From contig NZ_CP011058.1 in NCBI RefSeq assembly GCF_000961095.1, positions 4,852,001-4,916,000 of the forward strand: a stretch of DNA of 64,000 bases. The letters run 5' to 3'. Shown here piece after piece: positions 15,811-25,353 of this stretch. The notes beneath the pieces were generated by a model. The model saw nothing but the letters and a program-made list of their open reading frames with translations. It was not told where the DNA came from and searched no databases. The translations under genes and the position numbers were made by a program. Each line of letters begins with the position of its first letter. Within the stretch, counting starts at the first letter, position 1. The stretch is from Paenibacillus beijingensis. GTDB lineage: Bacteria; Bacillota; Bacilli; Paenibacillales; Paenibacillaceae.

Positions 15811-17622
15811 ATGAGGACGATGATGGAGTTGAAAAGTTTCAAGAAGTTGTTTCAAATGACGAAAGTGATCAACTCACAATTTGAGCTATCCGAAATTTTG
15901 CAGGTTTTTGTCGATGCGATTGCAAGCGAAATTACGCAGGCCGATTTGGTCGGTTTTTTTCTGGAACAGCCGGATGGAACGTTCAAAGGCTATAAGGGCA
16001 ACAAGCTGCCGGTTGATATTACGGAGCTGCTCATTGATCCCTCGAAGGATCCTTTCGTCCGCGACATTTTACAGAGAAGAGCCAGCGATTATATTGCAGA
16101 CACGAATGTCGACACACGGCTTGATGCGGAGAAGAAAAATTTACTCAAAATTAAATCGATCCTTGGTATACCGGTTATCGTGAACGATCAAATTTTCGGT
16201 CTTGTGTTCGTTCATGATTTCGGCAAACCGATGAATTTGACGCTAGAGCAAATCGAAGTGACGGAAGCATTCGTTAATATGGCAAGCGTCGCGATCCGCA
16301 ATATTCAAATGTTCGAGCATTCGCAGCAGCTTCTGGAGAAGCAGCAGCTGCTGCTGGACGCGACGAATGCCATGTCCAAAACGTTGTCGGTGCGCGATGT
16401 TTTGGAAACGTCCTTTCATTTTTTGCAGAGGGCGAGCGGAGCAGAAGATATTGGCATTCATTTATACAATGAAAATGAACGCACTCTTGAACCGTTTCAT
16501 CTATCCTCCATCAATTTAAGGGAGGAAGATTGGAAACAAAAGCATCGCGATGAGATTAAATTAAAGATCGACGATGACAGACTCCTTTACGAAGTGATCA
16601 CGGAGAAAAAGGCGGTTGCCGTTCCGGACGTTTATGCCGATCCCCGTCCGAATCATGCCGCTCTTGCCAAGTTTGATATCCAAAGCATGATGGTTATTCC
16701 TTTGGTAGCTAAAAGCAGCGTTTTTGGCATCATCGTCATCCCCTCCATGCATAAGCGGGCGGTATATGAAGAGGGCAAAATCGAATTTTGTAAATCTTTT
16801 GCCGACGTAACGGCGACCGCACTCTCGAATGCCATGCATACCGAAAATTTAGATCATTCAGTCAACGAGCGTTCCATGGAACTGCAGCAGGCCAATTTCA
16901 AGCTGGAAGGCTTGGTGAAAGAGCTTGAATATTTAAACGAGCTTAAGAACGATTTCATCGCGACTCTTTCCCATGAACTTCGTACCCCGATTACTGCGGT
17001 GAAAGGTTCGGTCGATATTTTACGCAAAGAAGTGATCGGCGAACTGAACCAGCCGCAGAAGGACCTGCTGGATACGGCGGTAAAGTCTATTGAACGGCTG
17101 CTGAATCAGGTGAATGAACTGCTTGATTTCGCCAAGATGGAAACCGGGAAATTTGAATTGAGTTACACCGAAGTCGATTTCAAAGATCTTATTACGGAAG
17201 CGGAGCATATCGTTCATTCTCTAATCAATAAAAAGAAGCTGGAATTAACGGTTGAAGTGGATCCGTCTTCGGAAACGGTGCTGAAAGTCGACCGGGAACG
17301 GATTTTGCAAATATTGCTCAATTTGCTGTCCAATTCCATTAAGTTCACGCCTCAAAAAGGGAATATCATCATTAAAGCTCATTCTACCGACAAGGAATTG
17401 ACCATAGAAGTGTGCGACAACGGAATCGGAATTCCGGTGGAAAAACAAAAACATATTTTCACGAAATTTTATCAGGTTAACAACCAAATCAACGGGACTG
17501 GGCTTGGGCTGGCCATTTCCAAGCAGCTCATCGAAATGCATGGAGGCCGCATCTGGTTCGAGAGCGGCGAAGGGCAAGGTTCGACATTCAAATTCACTTT
17601 ACCTAAAGGAGGAAGTGTGTAA
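15811..17622 (+). CDS. GAF-domain sensor histidine kinase
   Basis: About 603 residues and no membrane segments, so probably a cytosolic sensor. Two GAF-like domains occupy about 5-175 and 185-360, followed by a coiled-coil linker, a HisKA domain with the phospho-acceptor His388 in TLSHELRTP, and a HATPase_c domain with N-box LLNLLSNSIKFTP, G1 DNGIG and G2 GTGLGLAIS. The start is uncertain: ATG 15811, 15820 and 15823 are all in frame and none has a strong ribosome site. No separate response regulator follows, so the REC-GGDEF protein encoded just upstream is the likely partner. Confidence 0.9.
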   Translation: MRTMMELKSFKKLFQMTKVINSQFELSEILQVFVDAIASEITQADLVGFFLEQPDGTFKGYKGNKLPVDITELLIDPSKDPFVRDILQRRASDYIADTNVDTRLDAEKKNLLKIKSILGIPVIVNDQIFGLVFVHDFGKPMNLTLEQIEVTEAFVNMASVAIRNIQMFEHSQQLLEKQQLLLDATNAMSKTLSVRDVLETSFHFLQRASGAEDIGIHLYNENERTLEPFHLSSINLREEDWKQKHRDEIKLKIDDDRLLYEVITEKKAVAVPDVYADPRPNHAALAKFDIQSMMVIPLVAKSSVFGIIVIPSMHKRAVYEEGKIEFCKSFADVTATALSNAMHTENLDHSVNERSMELQQANFKLEGLVKELEYLNELKNDFIATLSHELRTPITAVKGSVDILRKEVIGELNQPQKDLLDTAVKSIERLLNQVNELLDFAKMETGKFELSYTEVDFKDLITEAEHIVHSLINKKKLELTVEVDPSSETVLKVDRERILQILLNLLSNSIKFTPQKGNIIIKAHSTDKELTIEVCDNGIGIPVEKQKHIFTKFYQVNNQINGTGLGLAISKQLIEMHGGRIWFESGEGQGSTFKFTLPKGGSV

Positions 17623-19298
17623 TGAGAGCGATTGAAGCCGGCTTGCGTTTTTTAGTCCAAGAGGGGGTAAGTTATATATTCGGCATTCCAGCCGGATCCA
17701 TCAATGCTCTTTACGATTGTTTAAATGATATGCCCCAGCTGCAGCCGATCGTGGCGAAACACGAAAATAGCTCCGGCTATGCGGCAACGGCTTATACAAG
17801 AATAACCGGTATTCCGTCCGTTTGTGTCGCCTCCAGCGGACCCGGCGCAACCAATCTGGTCACTCCGTGCGCCAATGCCTGGAAAGAAAAGCTTCCCGTT
17901 CTATTTATTACCGGCTCGGTACCGTCCACGAAAGTTGGAAGAGGCGGAGCGCAAGAGCTTCAAGCCGATGCGATCTTCGCTCCGATCACAAAGCTGAGCA
18001 AAACGGTTCAGCACGCATCCGAGCTCCCGGCCGTTTTTGCCGAAGCATTTGCCACGGCGATCAGCGGCGTTCCCGGTCCGGTTCACTTGACGATTCCGAT
18101 CGATATTCAAATGACCGATATCGGAGATCCCGAAATTCCTGTTTTACCCGAAATCCAGCCGATTGAACCGAACGCAGAGCAGGTGCAGGCAGCTGGCGAG
18201 CGGATTATAACTGCGGGCCAAAGAGGTGCTCTACTGCTCGGACACGGCGCGAAATCTTCACCCGAGACCATTTTGCGCTTTGCGGAGCAAACCGGTTGGA
18301 TGGTTGCGACAACGCCGCGCGGAAAAGGGGCTTTTCCGGAAGATCATCCGCTTTCGTTAGGCGTATACGGACTGTCGGCCAATGAAAAAGCGATCTCGTA
18401 TTTACACGGCGACCAGCACGATGTGCTTATGGTTGTCGGCTCGACTCTTGGTGAATTGGCGACAAGCAACTGGGATTCAAGACTCGTGGCAGGTAAACAG
18501 CTGATCCATATCGATTACGATCAGCGGGAGCTTGGCAAGTGCTATCCAACCGAATTCCCTGTTCATGGAGACATTGAACTTGTCCTGAGCCAGTTGCTGG
18601 CGCAGCTTTCGGACGCAAGCAGCAACGGCAAGGTTACGGAGGGGATTTCGTTACCGAACGATGCGGCACTCGGCCACACAGAAGTTGCGGCAACGAAGGA
18701 ACCAAGCGCTGTAGAGTGGAATACCCTCGCGGCGATTCGGCAATTAAGCGCAAGCGCGCCGGACAACACACGATTTTATATCGATATCGGCGAATTTATG
18801 ACCTATTCCATTCAAAATCTCGTGATCAAAAAAGACCAAAAATTTGATATCGATATTAATTTCGGCGGCATGGGGTCCGGAATCGGAGGGGCGATCGGTG
18901 CCAAGTTGGCGGAGCCGTCCAGACCGCTGTTGTGCATCACCGGCGACGGATGCTTCTTCATGCATGGAATGGAAGTGCTGTCGGCGAAGGAATACGGATT
19001 GCCAATCGTATTTGCCGTCATTAACAACGCCCGTCTCGGCATGGTTTATCATGGACATATGCTGCAGTATAAAAGGTGTCTCTCCGACTTCGAACAGAAG
19101 CGGGTAAGCATTGCCGGCATGGCCGGCGCTCTTGGAATCCGCCACGTTGAGGTCAAGTCGGTCGATCAACTGCAGCCGGAGCAAATGAACGAATGGTTCT
19201 CTTATGGGGAGCCTGTCGTCGTCGAGATCATTGTCGACGGCAATGAAGTGCCGCCGATGGGGGAAAGGGTCAAATTTTTGCAAGGCGCGACGTATTAA
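17622..19298 (+). CDS. Thiamine diphosphate-dependent enzyme, acetolactate synthase-like
   Basis: 558 residues with the three-domain layout of the ThDP family: N-terminal PYR domain with the activating Glu (KHENSSGYAA), central domain (about 190-320), C-terminal PP domain with the ThDP/Mg motif GDGCFFMHGMEVLSAKEYG and VINNARLGM. It resembles acetolactate synthase large subunits and related decarboxylases or oxidases, but no small (ACT) subunit gene is nearby. Its ATG overlaps the kinase stop (TAATG), with AAAGGAGG just upstream, so translation is coupled to a signalling gene. Substrate unknown. Confidence 0.88.
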   Translation: MRAIEAGLRFLVQEGVSYIFGIPAGSINALYDCLNDMPQLQPIVAKHENSSGYAATAYTRITGIPSVCVASSGPGATNLVTPCANAWKEKLPVLFITGSVPSTKVGRGGAQELQADAIFAPITKLSKTVQHASELPAVFAEAFATAISGVPGPVHLTIPIDIQMTDIGDPEIPVLPEIQPIEPNAEQVQAAGERIITAGQRGALLLGHGAKSSPETILRFAEQTGWMVATTPRGKGAFPEDHPLSLGVYGLSANEKAISYLHGDQHDVLMVVGSTLGELATSNWDSRLVAGKQLIHIDYDQRELGKCYPTEFPVHGDIELVLSQLLAQLSDASSNGKVTEGISLPNDAALGHTEVAATKEPSAVEWNTLAAIRQLSASAPDNTRFYIDIGEFMTYSIQNLVIKKDQKFDIDINFGGMGSGIGGAIGAKLAEPSRPLLCITGDGCFFMHGMEVLSAKEYGLPIVFAVINNARLGMVYHGHMLQYKRCLSDFEQKRVSIAGMAGALGIRHVEVKSVDQLQPEQMNEWFSYGEPVVVEIIVDGNEVPPMGERVKFLQGATY

Positions 19299-19326
19299 AA
19301 ACGTTTTAGAGTTTATAGTTTACAAA

Positions 19327-19358
19327 TATGTAACTTTATTGTTAGAATAAGTTACATA
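19327..19358 (+). promoter_or_regulatory. Near-perfect AT-rich inverted repeat upstream of the DUF3870 gene
   Basis: Left arm TATGTAACTTTATT (19327-19340) and right arm AATAAGTTACATA (19346-19358) match except for one extra base, with a 5-base centre. It lies 70-100 bases before the next gene and is not followed by a T run, so an operator is more likely than a terminator. Confidence 0.45.
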
Positions 19359-19427
19359 AACTGCATCCTCAAGACGGTTGGTCGTCAGAAGTATCCCTTC
19401 TCCCATCCCGGCATGTCGATATGAAGG

Positions 19428-19808
19428 ATGCAGCAAGAGGTGAGACAAGCTTTGATTTACGACAAAGACACGATTTACGTCATCGGCGATGCGCAGACTT
19501 CCGTCAACAATCCGATCACGCAGCAATACAGCGCATTTTTTATCGGTCTCGTCGTGGATACAACGAATCATAAGATTGTGGACGCGGGCTGCGCGTCGAC
19601 AATACCGCTGACATCCGAGTTTGTTCGCTCTATTTTTACCGGACAAAGCATCCTGTCATTCGAACAGGTAGCCGGGGAAATTAGACGAAGGTATCACGGT
19701 TCGTCTCAGAAGGCGCTTATCGTCGCTTTTAAAGACGCGTTAAAAAAATATAAACAAGTCCTGAACACCCGCGAAGATTGCGAAACCGACACTCCGCGGA
19801 CAGGATAA
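19428..19808 (+). CDS. DUF3870 domain protein
   Basis: 126 residues with the DUF3870 hallmarks: YVIGDAQTS near the start, FFIGLVVDTTNHKIVDAGCASTI-type core and FVRSIFTGQSI. The function of the family is unknown. Two starts are possible: ATG 19428, or TTG 19452, which has the stronger AAGAGGTGAG site 7 bases upstream and would give 118 residues beginning just before IYDKDTIYV. An inverted repeat (19327-19358) precedes it and a large terminator follows at 19849. It is not obviously part of the dpp operon. Confidence 0.8.
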   Translation: MQQEVRQALIYDKDTIYVIGDAQTSVNNPITQQYSAFFIGLVVDTTNHKIVDAGCASTIPLTSEFVRSIFTGQSILSFEQVAGEIRRRYHGSSQKALIVAFKDALKKYKQVLNTREDCETDTPRTG

Positions 19809-19848
19809 AGCTGCTTTGTTTATCAGTATGGAAACATACGCGTAAATA

Positions 19849-19913
19849 AAACCCAGCAAATGATTACTATGGCGGCCGCCTGCGGCTGCAAAGTATCGTT
19901 TGCTGGGTTTTTT
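19849..19913 (+). terminator. Terminator between the DUF3870 gene and the dpp cluster
   Basis: AAACCCAGCAAA (19849-19860)/TTTGCTGGGTTT (19899-19910) with T run; the 38-base interior contains its own GC-rich pairing (GGCGGCCGCC). It ends 33 bases before the dppA start, so it may also act as a leader attenuator for the dpp operon. Confidence 0.85.
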
Positions 19914-19945
19914 GCGTTACCAATCAGACGAATGGAGGATTTGTC

Positions 19946-20770
19946 ATGAAGCTTTACATTTCCGTTGACATGGAAGGGATTACCGGACTGATCGATTCTA
20001 CTTTTGTCGACTCCAACAAATACAATTATACCCGCGGTCAGCGAATTATGACGGCCGAGGCCAACCATGTCATTGAGACGGCGTTTTGGGAAGGGTGCAA
20101 AGAGGTGGTCGTAAACGACAGCCATTCCAAAATGAACAATCTCATCATCGAGGAGCTGCATCCGGAAACGCAGCTGATTTCGGGTGACGTGAAACCTTTG
20201 TCGATGGTGCAGGGACTCGATTCAAGCTTTGCCGGAGCGGCTTTCCTCGGCTACCATTCACGGGCGGCCAGAAAGGGCGTGCTCAGCCATACGATGATCT
20301 TCGGGGTGCGCAATATGTATATCAACGATACGGCCGTCGGCGAGCTCGGGTTCAATGCATTCGTGGCCGGATATTACGGCGTGCCCGTTCTGTTAGTAGC
20401 GGGGGACGACGAGACTGCTGCGGAAGCCGAGGAATTGATCCCGGGCGTAACGACAGCCATCGTCAAAAAAGCGATCTCCCGCACTTCGGCGCTCTGCCTG
20501 ACACCGGAGAAAAGTGGACAGCTGCTGCGGGAGAAAGCGAAAGAGGCACTTGCTTCCCGCCTGAAGGTCAAGCCTCTTACACCCCCGGATAATCCGGTGC
20601 TTACGATTGAATTTGCCAACTATGGACAAGCCGAATGGGCGCATTTGATGCCGGGCACGGAGATTGAACAAGGCGCCCCAATTGTTTCATTCCAAGCCAA
20701 AAACATTGTTGAAGCGTATCAAGCGATGCTGGTCATGACAGAGCTGGCGATGAGAACTTCATTTTGTTAA
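19946..20770 (+). CDS. dppA: D-aminopeptidase DppA (M55 family)
   Basis: 274 residues, exactly the length of B. subtilis DppA, a zinc D-aminopeptidase that removes N-terminal D-residues (prefers D-Ala-D-Ala) and forms a decameric ring. The metal site SVDMEGITG is at the N-terminus, with VNDSH, the middle GYHSRA and SHTM patch, and the conserved GELGFNAFVAGYYG. A TGGAGG site lies 8 bases before the ATG. It leads a dppBCDE-ykfABC gene order like that of Bacillus, which points to salvage of D-amino-acid-containing wall peptides. Confidence 0.95.
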   Translation: MKLYISVDMEGITGLIDSTFVDSNKYNYTRGQRIMTAEANHVIETAFWEGCKEVVVNDSHSKMNNLIIEELHPETQLISGDVKPLSMVQGLDSSFAGAAFLGYHSRAARKGVLSHTMIFGVRNMYINDTAVGELGFNAFVAGYYGVPVLLVAGDDETAAEAEELIPGVTTAIVKKAISRTSALCLTPEKSGQLLREKAKEALASRLKVKPLTPPDNPVLTIEFANYGQAEWAHLMPGTEIEQGAPIVSFQAKNIVEAYQAMLVMTELAMRTSFC

Positions 20771-20782
20771 AAGGGTGATGGG

Positions 20783-21715
20783 ATGGCACAGTACATATTG
20801 AAACGATTTTTCTCCATGCTTGTGACATTGTGGCTCATCGTAACGATCACCTTCGTCCTGATGCACGCCGTACCGGGCTCCCCGTTCGATCGCGACGGCA
20901 AGGAAGCCAGTCAGGCTGTAATCCAGAACATGATGGCTTTTTATCATTTGGACCAACCGCTGTACGTGCAGTATTTGCTTTACTTAAAATCGCTGTTGAC
21001 GTTCGATCTCGGTCCTTCGATCGCCCACTACCCTGACAGCGTGGGCAGCATGATCGAACGCGGTTTCCCGGTATCGTTTCAGCTCGGAATCGTTTCGGTC
21101 CTGATCGCCATCATAACGGGAATTGCGCTCGGAACGGTGGCGGCGCTGCGCCAAAACGGCTTGATCGATTATGTCGCCATGGTGCTGGCGGTGATCGGAA
21201 TTGCCGTCCCAAGCTTTGTGATCGCGCCTCTGTTGATCAAATACGTCGCGGTCGAATGGAAGCTGCTGCCGGTCGCCACCTGGGGAACATGGAAGCATGT
21301 TATTTTGCCGGCGGTCGCTTTGTCTACCGGACCGATCGCTACGATCGCCCGCTTGACGCGCGCCAACCTGATCGAGGTTCTGACGCAGGATTATATCGAA
21401 ACGGCGAGGGCGAAGGGCTTGTCGCCGGCAACGATCGTGTTCAAGCATGCGCTGCGCAACGCGGTGCTGCCGGTCGTCACGCTGCTCGGCGCCTTGCTCG
21501 CCAATGTGCTGACAGGCAGCTTTGTCATTGAGAAGATTTTCGCGATTCCCGGGATGGGAAAATATTTTGTGGACGGCATCAACAACCGCGATTATGCGGT
21601 CATTATGGGAACGACCGTATTTTACAGCGCACTGCTCGTCTTCATGATGTTCCTAGTCGATATCGTCTACGGCCTGATTGATCCGCGCATCAAGCTGCAC
21701 AGGAAGGAGGCGTGA
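20783..21715 (+). CDS. dppB: Dipeptide ABC transporter permease DppB
   Basis: 310 residues, six predicted membrane helices, typical DppB/OppB architecture with the N-terminal helix (RFFSMLVTLWLIVTITFVLM), the periplasmic loop and the EAA loop around YIETARAKGLSPATIVFKHA. It forms the inner-membrane channel with the permease encoded at 21718. An AAGGGTG site precedes ATG 20783, 12 bases after the dppA stop. The stop overlaps the region of the next ribosome site, consistent with one operon. Confidence 0.95.
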   Translation: MAQYILKRFFSMLVTLWLIVTITFVLMHAVPGSPFDRDGKEASQAVIQNMMAFYHLDQPLYVQYLLYLKSLLTFDLGPSIAHYPDSVGSMIERGFPVSFQLGIVSVLIAIITGIALGTVAALRQNGLIDYVAMVLAVIGIAVPSFVIAPLLIKYVAVEWKLLPVATWGTWKHVILPAVALSTGPIATIARLTRANLIEVLTQDYIETARAKGLSPATIVFKHALRNAVLPVVTLLGALLANVLTGSFVIEKIFAIPGMGKYFVDGINNRDYAVIMGTTVFYSALLVFMMFLVDIVYGLIDPRIKLHRKEA

Positions 21716-21717
21716 TC

Positions 21718-22635
21718 ATGTCTGTTCCCGATCATTTGTTTGTTCCCATGGCGAAAAGTCCGGGACATTCGGAACAGATTGTCCGTCCGCGTTTGTCATT
21801 ATGGCAGCAGGCGCGAATTCATCTGTTCAGAAACAAACTGGCGATGGCGGGGCTTGTTATTATTATCGCGCTTGCGCTTCTTGCGATATTCGGGCCATTG
21901 CTTACCACCCAAAGTTTCGCTAAGCAGGAGCTGCTGAACGGTAACCAAGCGCCGTCGGCCAACCACTGGTTCGGCACCGATGAGCTCGGCCGCGACGTGT
22001 TTGCCCGGATCCTGTTCGGCTCGCGCATCTCGCTCACCGTTGGGGTCGTCGCCGCGCTCATCGATTTTTTGATCGGCGTCATGTACGGAGGCATTGCCGG
22101 ATATTTCGGTGGCCGGATCGACAACATCATGATGCGGTTTGTCGATATTTTGTACGGCATTCCGTATTTGCTCGTCGTCATCCTGCTGATGGTTGTCATG
22201 GGCCCCGGACTATTTACCATCATCGTCGCTTTGATCGCGACCGGCTGGATCGGCATGGCCCGCCTCGTCCGCGGTCAGGTGCTTCAGCTCAAATCATCCG
22301 AGTACGTCATGGCCGCGCGAACGCTTGGTGCAAGCTCCTGGTATATTATCCGCAAGCATATGCTGCCAAACGCAATCGGCGTCATTATTGTACAGGTTAC
22401 GTTCTCCGTTCCGTCGGCGATATTCGCGGAAGCGTTTCTCAGTTTTCTCGGTCTCGGCATTCAGCCGCCGCTGGCGAGCTGGGGAACGATGGCGAACGAT
22501 GCGCTGCCGACGATCCTTTCCGGCAAGTGGTGGCGGCTGTTTTTTCCGGCCCTGTTTATTTCGCTCACGATGCTGGCGTTTAACCTGCTCGGCGACGGTC
22601 TGCTGAATGCGTTTAATCCGAAACAGAGGAGGTAA
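21718..22635 (+). CDS. dppC: Dipeptide ABC transporter permease DppC
   Basis: 305 residues with an N-terminal cytoplasmic tail, a first helix (MAGLVIIIALALLAIFGPLL), the signature HWFGTDELGRDVFARIL and the EAA loop YVMAARTLGASSWYIIRKH. I chose ATG 21718 because AGGAAGGAGG ends 7 bases before it; the GTG at 21712 is too close to that site. It pairs with DppB to form the membrane pore of the peptide importer. Confidence 0.95.
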   Translation: MSVPDHLFVPMAKSPGHSEQIVRPRLSLWQQARIHLFRNKLAMAGLVIIIALALLAIFGPLLTTQSFAKQELLNGNQAPSANHWFGTDELGRDVFARILFGSRISLTVGVVAALIDFLIGVMYGGIAGYFGGRIDNIMMRFVDILYGIPYLLVVILLMVVMGPGLFTIIVALIATGWIGMARLVRGQVLQLKSSEYVMAARTLGASSWYIIRKHMLPNAIGVIIVQVTFSVPSAIFAEAFLSFLGLGIQPPLASWGTMANDALPTILSGKWWRLFFPALFISLTMLAFNLLGDGLLNAFNPKQRR

Positions 22636-22639
22636 AGCG

Positions 22640-23704
22640 ATGACGGTTCCTAATGAGCGGCAATCATCGGACATTCTGCTGGACGTTAGCGACCTGCATG
22701 TTTCATTTGCCGCTTACGCCGGCGAAGTCCAGGCGGTGCGCGGCGCCGGCTTTACGCTGCGGCGGGGCGAAACGATTGCGATCGTAGGCGAATCCGGCAG
22801 CGGCAAAAGCGTTACCGCGCGCAGTGTGATGCGGCTGCTGCCCCCGTCCATCGCGAAGATCAAGAAGGGGAGCATCCGCTATAAAGAAAAGGAGCTGACG
22901 GCTTTATCGGAAAAAGAGATGCGGAAGCTGAGAGGGTCTGAAATTTCGATTATTTTTCAGGATGCGATGACGGCGCTTAACCCGACGGTCACGATCGGCG
23001 AACAACTGATAGAAGGTATCGTCCGTCATGAAAACATTACACGGGCGGATGCCCGCAAGCGGGCGGTCGACATGCTTCAGCTCGTCGGCATTCGCGACCC
23101 CGAGACCCGGCTGAAGCAGCATCTGCATCAATTCAGCGGCGGAATGAGGCAGCGGATCATGATTGCGATTGCGGCAATCGGCAATCCGTCCGTAATCATT
23201 GCCGACGAACCGACGACCGCGCTCGACGTCACGATACAGGCGCAAATTCTCGATCTGTTCAAATTGCTGCAGCAAAAAACCGGCGTCTCCATCATTATGA
23301 TCACCCATGATCTTGGAGTTGTCGCCAGCATTGCGGACCGGGTCAACGTCATGTATGCCGGCAAAATTGTGGAATCCGGACCCGTGAGGGACATATTCCG
23401 CAACCCGCAGCATTCCTATACGAGAGCTCTACTGGCCGCGATGCCGCGTCTTGACCGGGACCGCAGCATCCCGCTGCAGGCGATACCGGGTACGCCGCCG
23501 GATCTGTTCGCGCCGCCCCAGGGGTGCGCTTTTGCGGCAAGATGCCCGAATGCGATGGAAGTATGCGGCGTTGCGCAACCGGAAACGACGCAATTGCCGG
23601 GAGGTCACGAAGTGGATTGCTGGCTTCAAGACCCGCGCGCCAAGCAGGTGATTCCGCCGCTCATCAAGACGATCAGCGAGACGGCTGTTTCAATAGACAA
23701 ATAA
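22640..23704 (+). CDS. dppD: Peptide ABC transporter ATP-binding protein DppD
   Basis: 354 residues. Walker A GESGSGKS, Q-loop FQDAMTALNP, ABC signature QFSGGMRQR, Walker B IIADEPTTALD and H-loop THDLG are intact, and the C-terminal oligopeptide-transporter extension has GCAFAARCPNAMEVC. AGGAGGT precedes ATG 22640 by 6 bases. Bacillus dpp/ykf clusters carry a second ATPase gene (ykfD, DppF-like), which is absent here. So either this ATPase works as a homodimer or a partner is encoded elsewhere. Confidence 0.95.
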   Translation: MTVPNERQSSDILLDVSDLHVSFAAYAGEVQAVRGAGFTLRRGETIAIVGESGSGKSVTARSVMRLLPPSIAKIKKGSIRYKEKELTALSEKEMRKLRGSEISIIFQDAMTALNPTVTIGEQLIEGIVRHENITRADARKRAVDMLQLVGIRDPETRLKQHLHQFSGGMRQRIMIAIAAIGNPSVIIADEPTTALDVTIQAQILDLFKLLQQKTGVSIIMITHDLGVVASIADRVNVMYAGKIVESGPVRDIFRNPQHSYTRALLAAMPRLDRDRSIPLQAIPGTPPDLFAPPQGCAFAARCPNAMEVCGVAQPETTQLPGGHEVDCWLQDPRAKQVIPPLIKTISETAVSIDK

Positions 23705-23728
23705 TCGATAGAAGAGGGAGAGGGTTTT

Positions 23729-25342
23729 ATGAAAAGATGGTCGGCTTTGCTACTGGTCTGTATCGTGTTGACCGTAATGGCGCTCGCCGGGTGCAGCAGT
23801 TCCGGAACGGACGGCGCCAAGAAGGAAGAAGGGTCCAAAATTCTGCTCTACAACAACACGCGGGAGCCTACTTCCCTCGATCCGCCGATCGGGTTTGACA
23901 TGGTCTCCTATGACATTCTAAACAACGCGATGGAAGGCTTGACGCGCCTTGGCAAAGATCAGTCGCCGGAACCCGCAATGGCGAAAGAATGGAAAGTGTC
24001 CGATGACGGAAAAACCTATACGTTTACGCTGCGGGACGGCATTAAATGGTCGAACGGCGACCCTGTAACGGCATCCGATTTCGAGTTCGCATGGAAACGG
24101 ATGCTCGATCCGAAAACGGCATCGCCTGCCGCTTCGCTCGCATACGTCATCGAAGGTTCCGAAGCATTTAACTCCGACAAAGGCAATGCGGATGGCGTAA
24201 AAGTGAAAGCCGTCGACGACAAAACGTTCGAAGTCACCTTGGCGAAGCCGGCTCCGTGGCTGCTCAGCATGATTGCCAACCCGCCATTTTTCCCGGTACC
24301 GAAAGCGACCGTTGAGAAAAACGACAAATGGGCCAGCGAAGCATCCACGTTTCTAAGCAACGGCCCTTTCAAAATTACCGAGTGGAACCACGACTCCGAT
24401 GTGAAGATGGTCAAGAACGATCAGTATTGGGATGCAGCGAATGTGAAGCTTGACGGCGTTACGTTCAAAATGATCAACGACAGCAATACGGAATACCAGC
24501 TGTTCCAAAGCGGAGAGCTGCACATTCAAGGCGTCATTCCTCCTGAGATGAGCGAACAGCTGTTTGCGGACGGCAAAGTTACGGTAGAGGACTCGGCAGG
24601 AACGTATTTCTACCGCTTTAACACGACGATGCCTCCGTTTGACAATGCCAACATCCGCAAAGCATTTTCGATGGCCGTAGACAGACAGAAACTGGTCGAT
24701 CTCGTTGTCAAACAGAAACAAAAAATTGCCGACGGATTTGTTTCGTACGGCTTGAAAGATGCTGCAGGCGACGATTTCCGAAGCGCAGGGGGCGAGCTCG
24801 TGACGTTTGATGCAGCCGGGGCGAAGAGCTTGCTGGAGAAGGGAATGGCCGAAGCCGGTTATTCGACGCTTCCGCAAGTCACATTAACGTATAACACGAA
24901 CGACCTGCACCAAAAAATTGCCGAGACTCTGCAAGCGATGTTTAAGGACAACCTCGGGGTTGACGTGAAATTGTCCGGTATCGAAGGGAAGGTGCTGACC
25001 GCCGAGCAGAAGAAGCTGCAACTGCAATTCTCCCGTTCCTCATGGCTGCCGGATTTTGCCGACCCGATCAACTTCCTTGACATCTTCGAAAGCGGCAGCC
25101 CGAACAACCGGACAGGCTGGAGCAATAAAGAGTACGACAAGCTGATTAACGACGCTTATTCGGAACCGGATGAAACGAAACGTTTCCAATTGTTGCACGA
25201 TGCCGAAAAAATATTACTGGATGAAGCGCCGATTATGCCTCTCTATTTCTATAACTCCGCTTATTTGCAAAGCGACAAATTGGAAGGGGTCGTCCGTCAT
25301 CCGTATGGATACATTGACTTCAAATGGGCTGACTTGAAATAA
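23729..25342 (+). CDS. dppE: Peptide-binding lipoprotein DppE (OppA family)
   Basis: 537 residues. Signal peptide with lipobox LAGC (lipid-anchored Cys22), so it is tethered to the outer face of the membrane. The SBP_bac_5 signature is present (ISYDILNNAMEGLTRLGKD-like segment, then GKTYTFTLRDGIKWSNG). It binds oligopeptides and hands them to DppBC. Its first position in the Bacillus order (A-B-C-D-E) is kept. A strong hairpin with T run follows directly (25354-25399), which may separate high-level binding-protein expression from the downstream ykf genes. Confidence 0.95.
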   Translation: MKRWSALLLVCIVLTVMALAGCSSSGTDGAKKEEGSKILLYNNTREPTSLDPPIGFDMVSYDILNNAMEGLTRLGKDQSPEPAMAKEWKVSDDGKTYTFTLRDGIKWSNGDPVTASDFEFAWKRMLDPKTASPAASLAYVIEGSEAFNSDKGNADGVKVKAVDDKTFEVTLAKPAPWLLSMIANPPFFPVPKATVEKNDKWASEASTFLSNGPFKITEWNHDSDVKMVKNDQYWDAANVKLDGVTFKMINDSNTEYQLFQSGELHIQGVIPPEMSEQLFADGKVTVEDSAGTYFYRFNTTMPPFDNANIRKAFSMAVDRQKLVDLVVKQKQKIADGFVSYGLKDAAGDDFRSAGGELVTFDAAGAKSLLEKGMAEAGYSTLPQVTLTYNTNDLHQKIAETLQAMFKDNLGVDVKLSGIEGKVLTAEQKKLQLQFSRSSWLPDFADPINFLDIFESGSPNNRTGWSNKEYDKLINDAYSEPDETKRFQLLHDAEKILLDEAPIMPLYFYNSAYLQSDKLEGVVRHPYGYIDFKWADLK

Positions 25343-25353
25343 TCATGTTGTTC

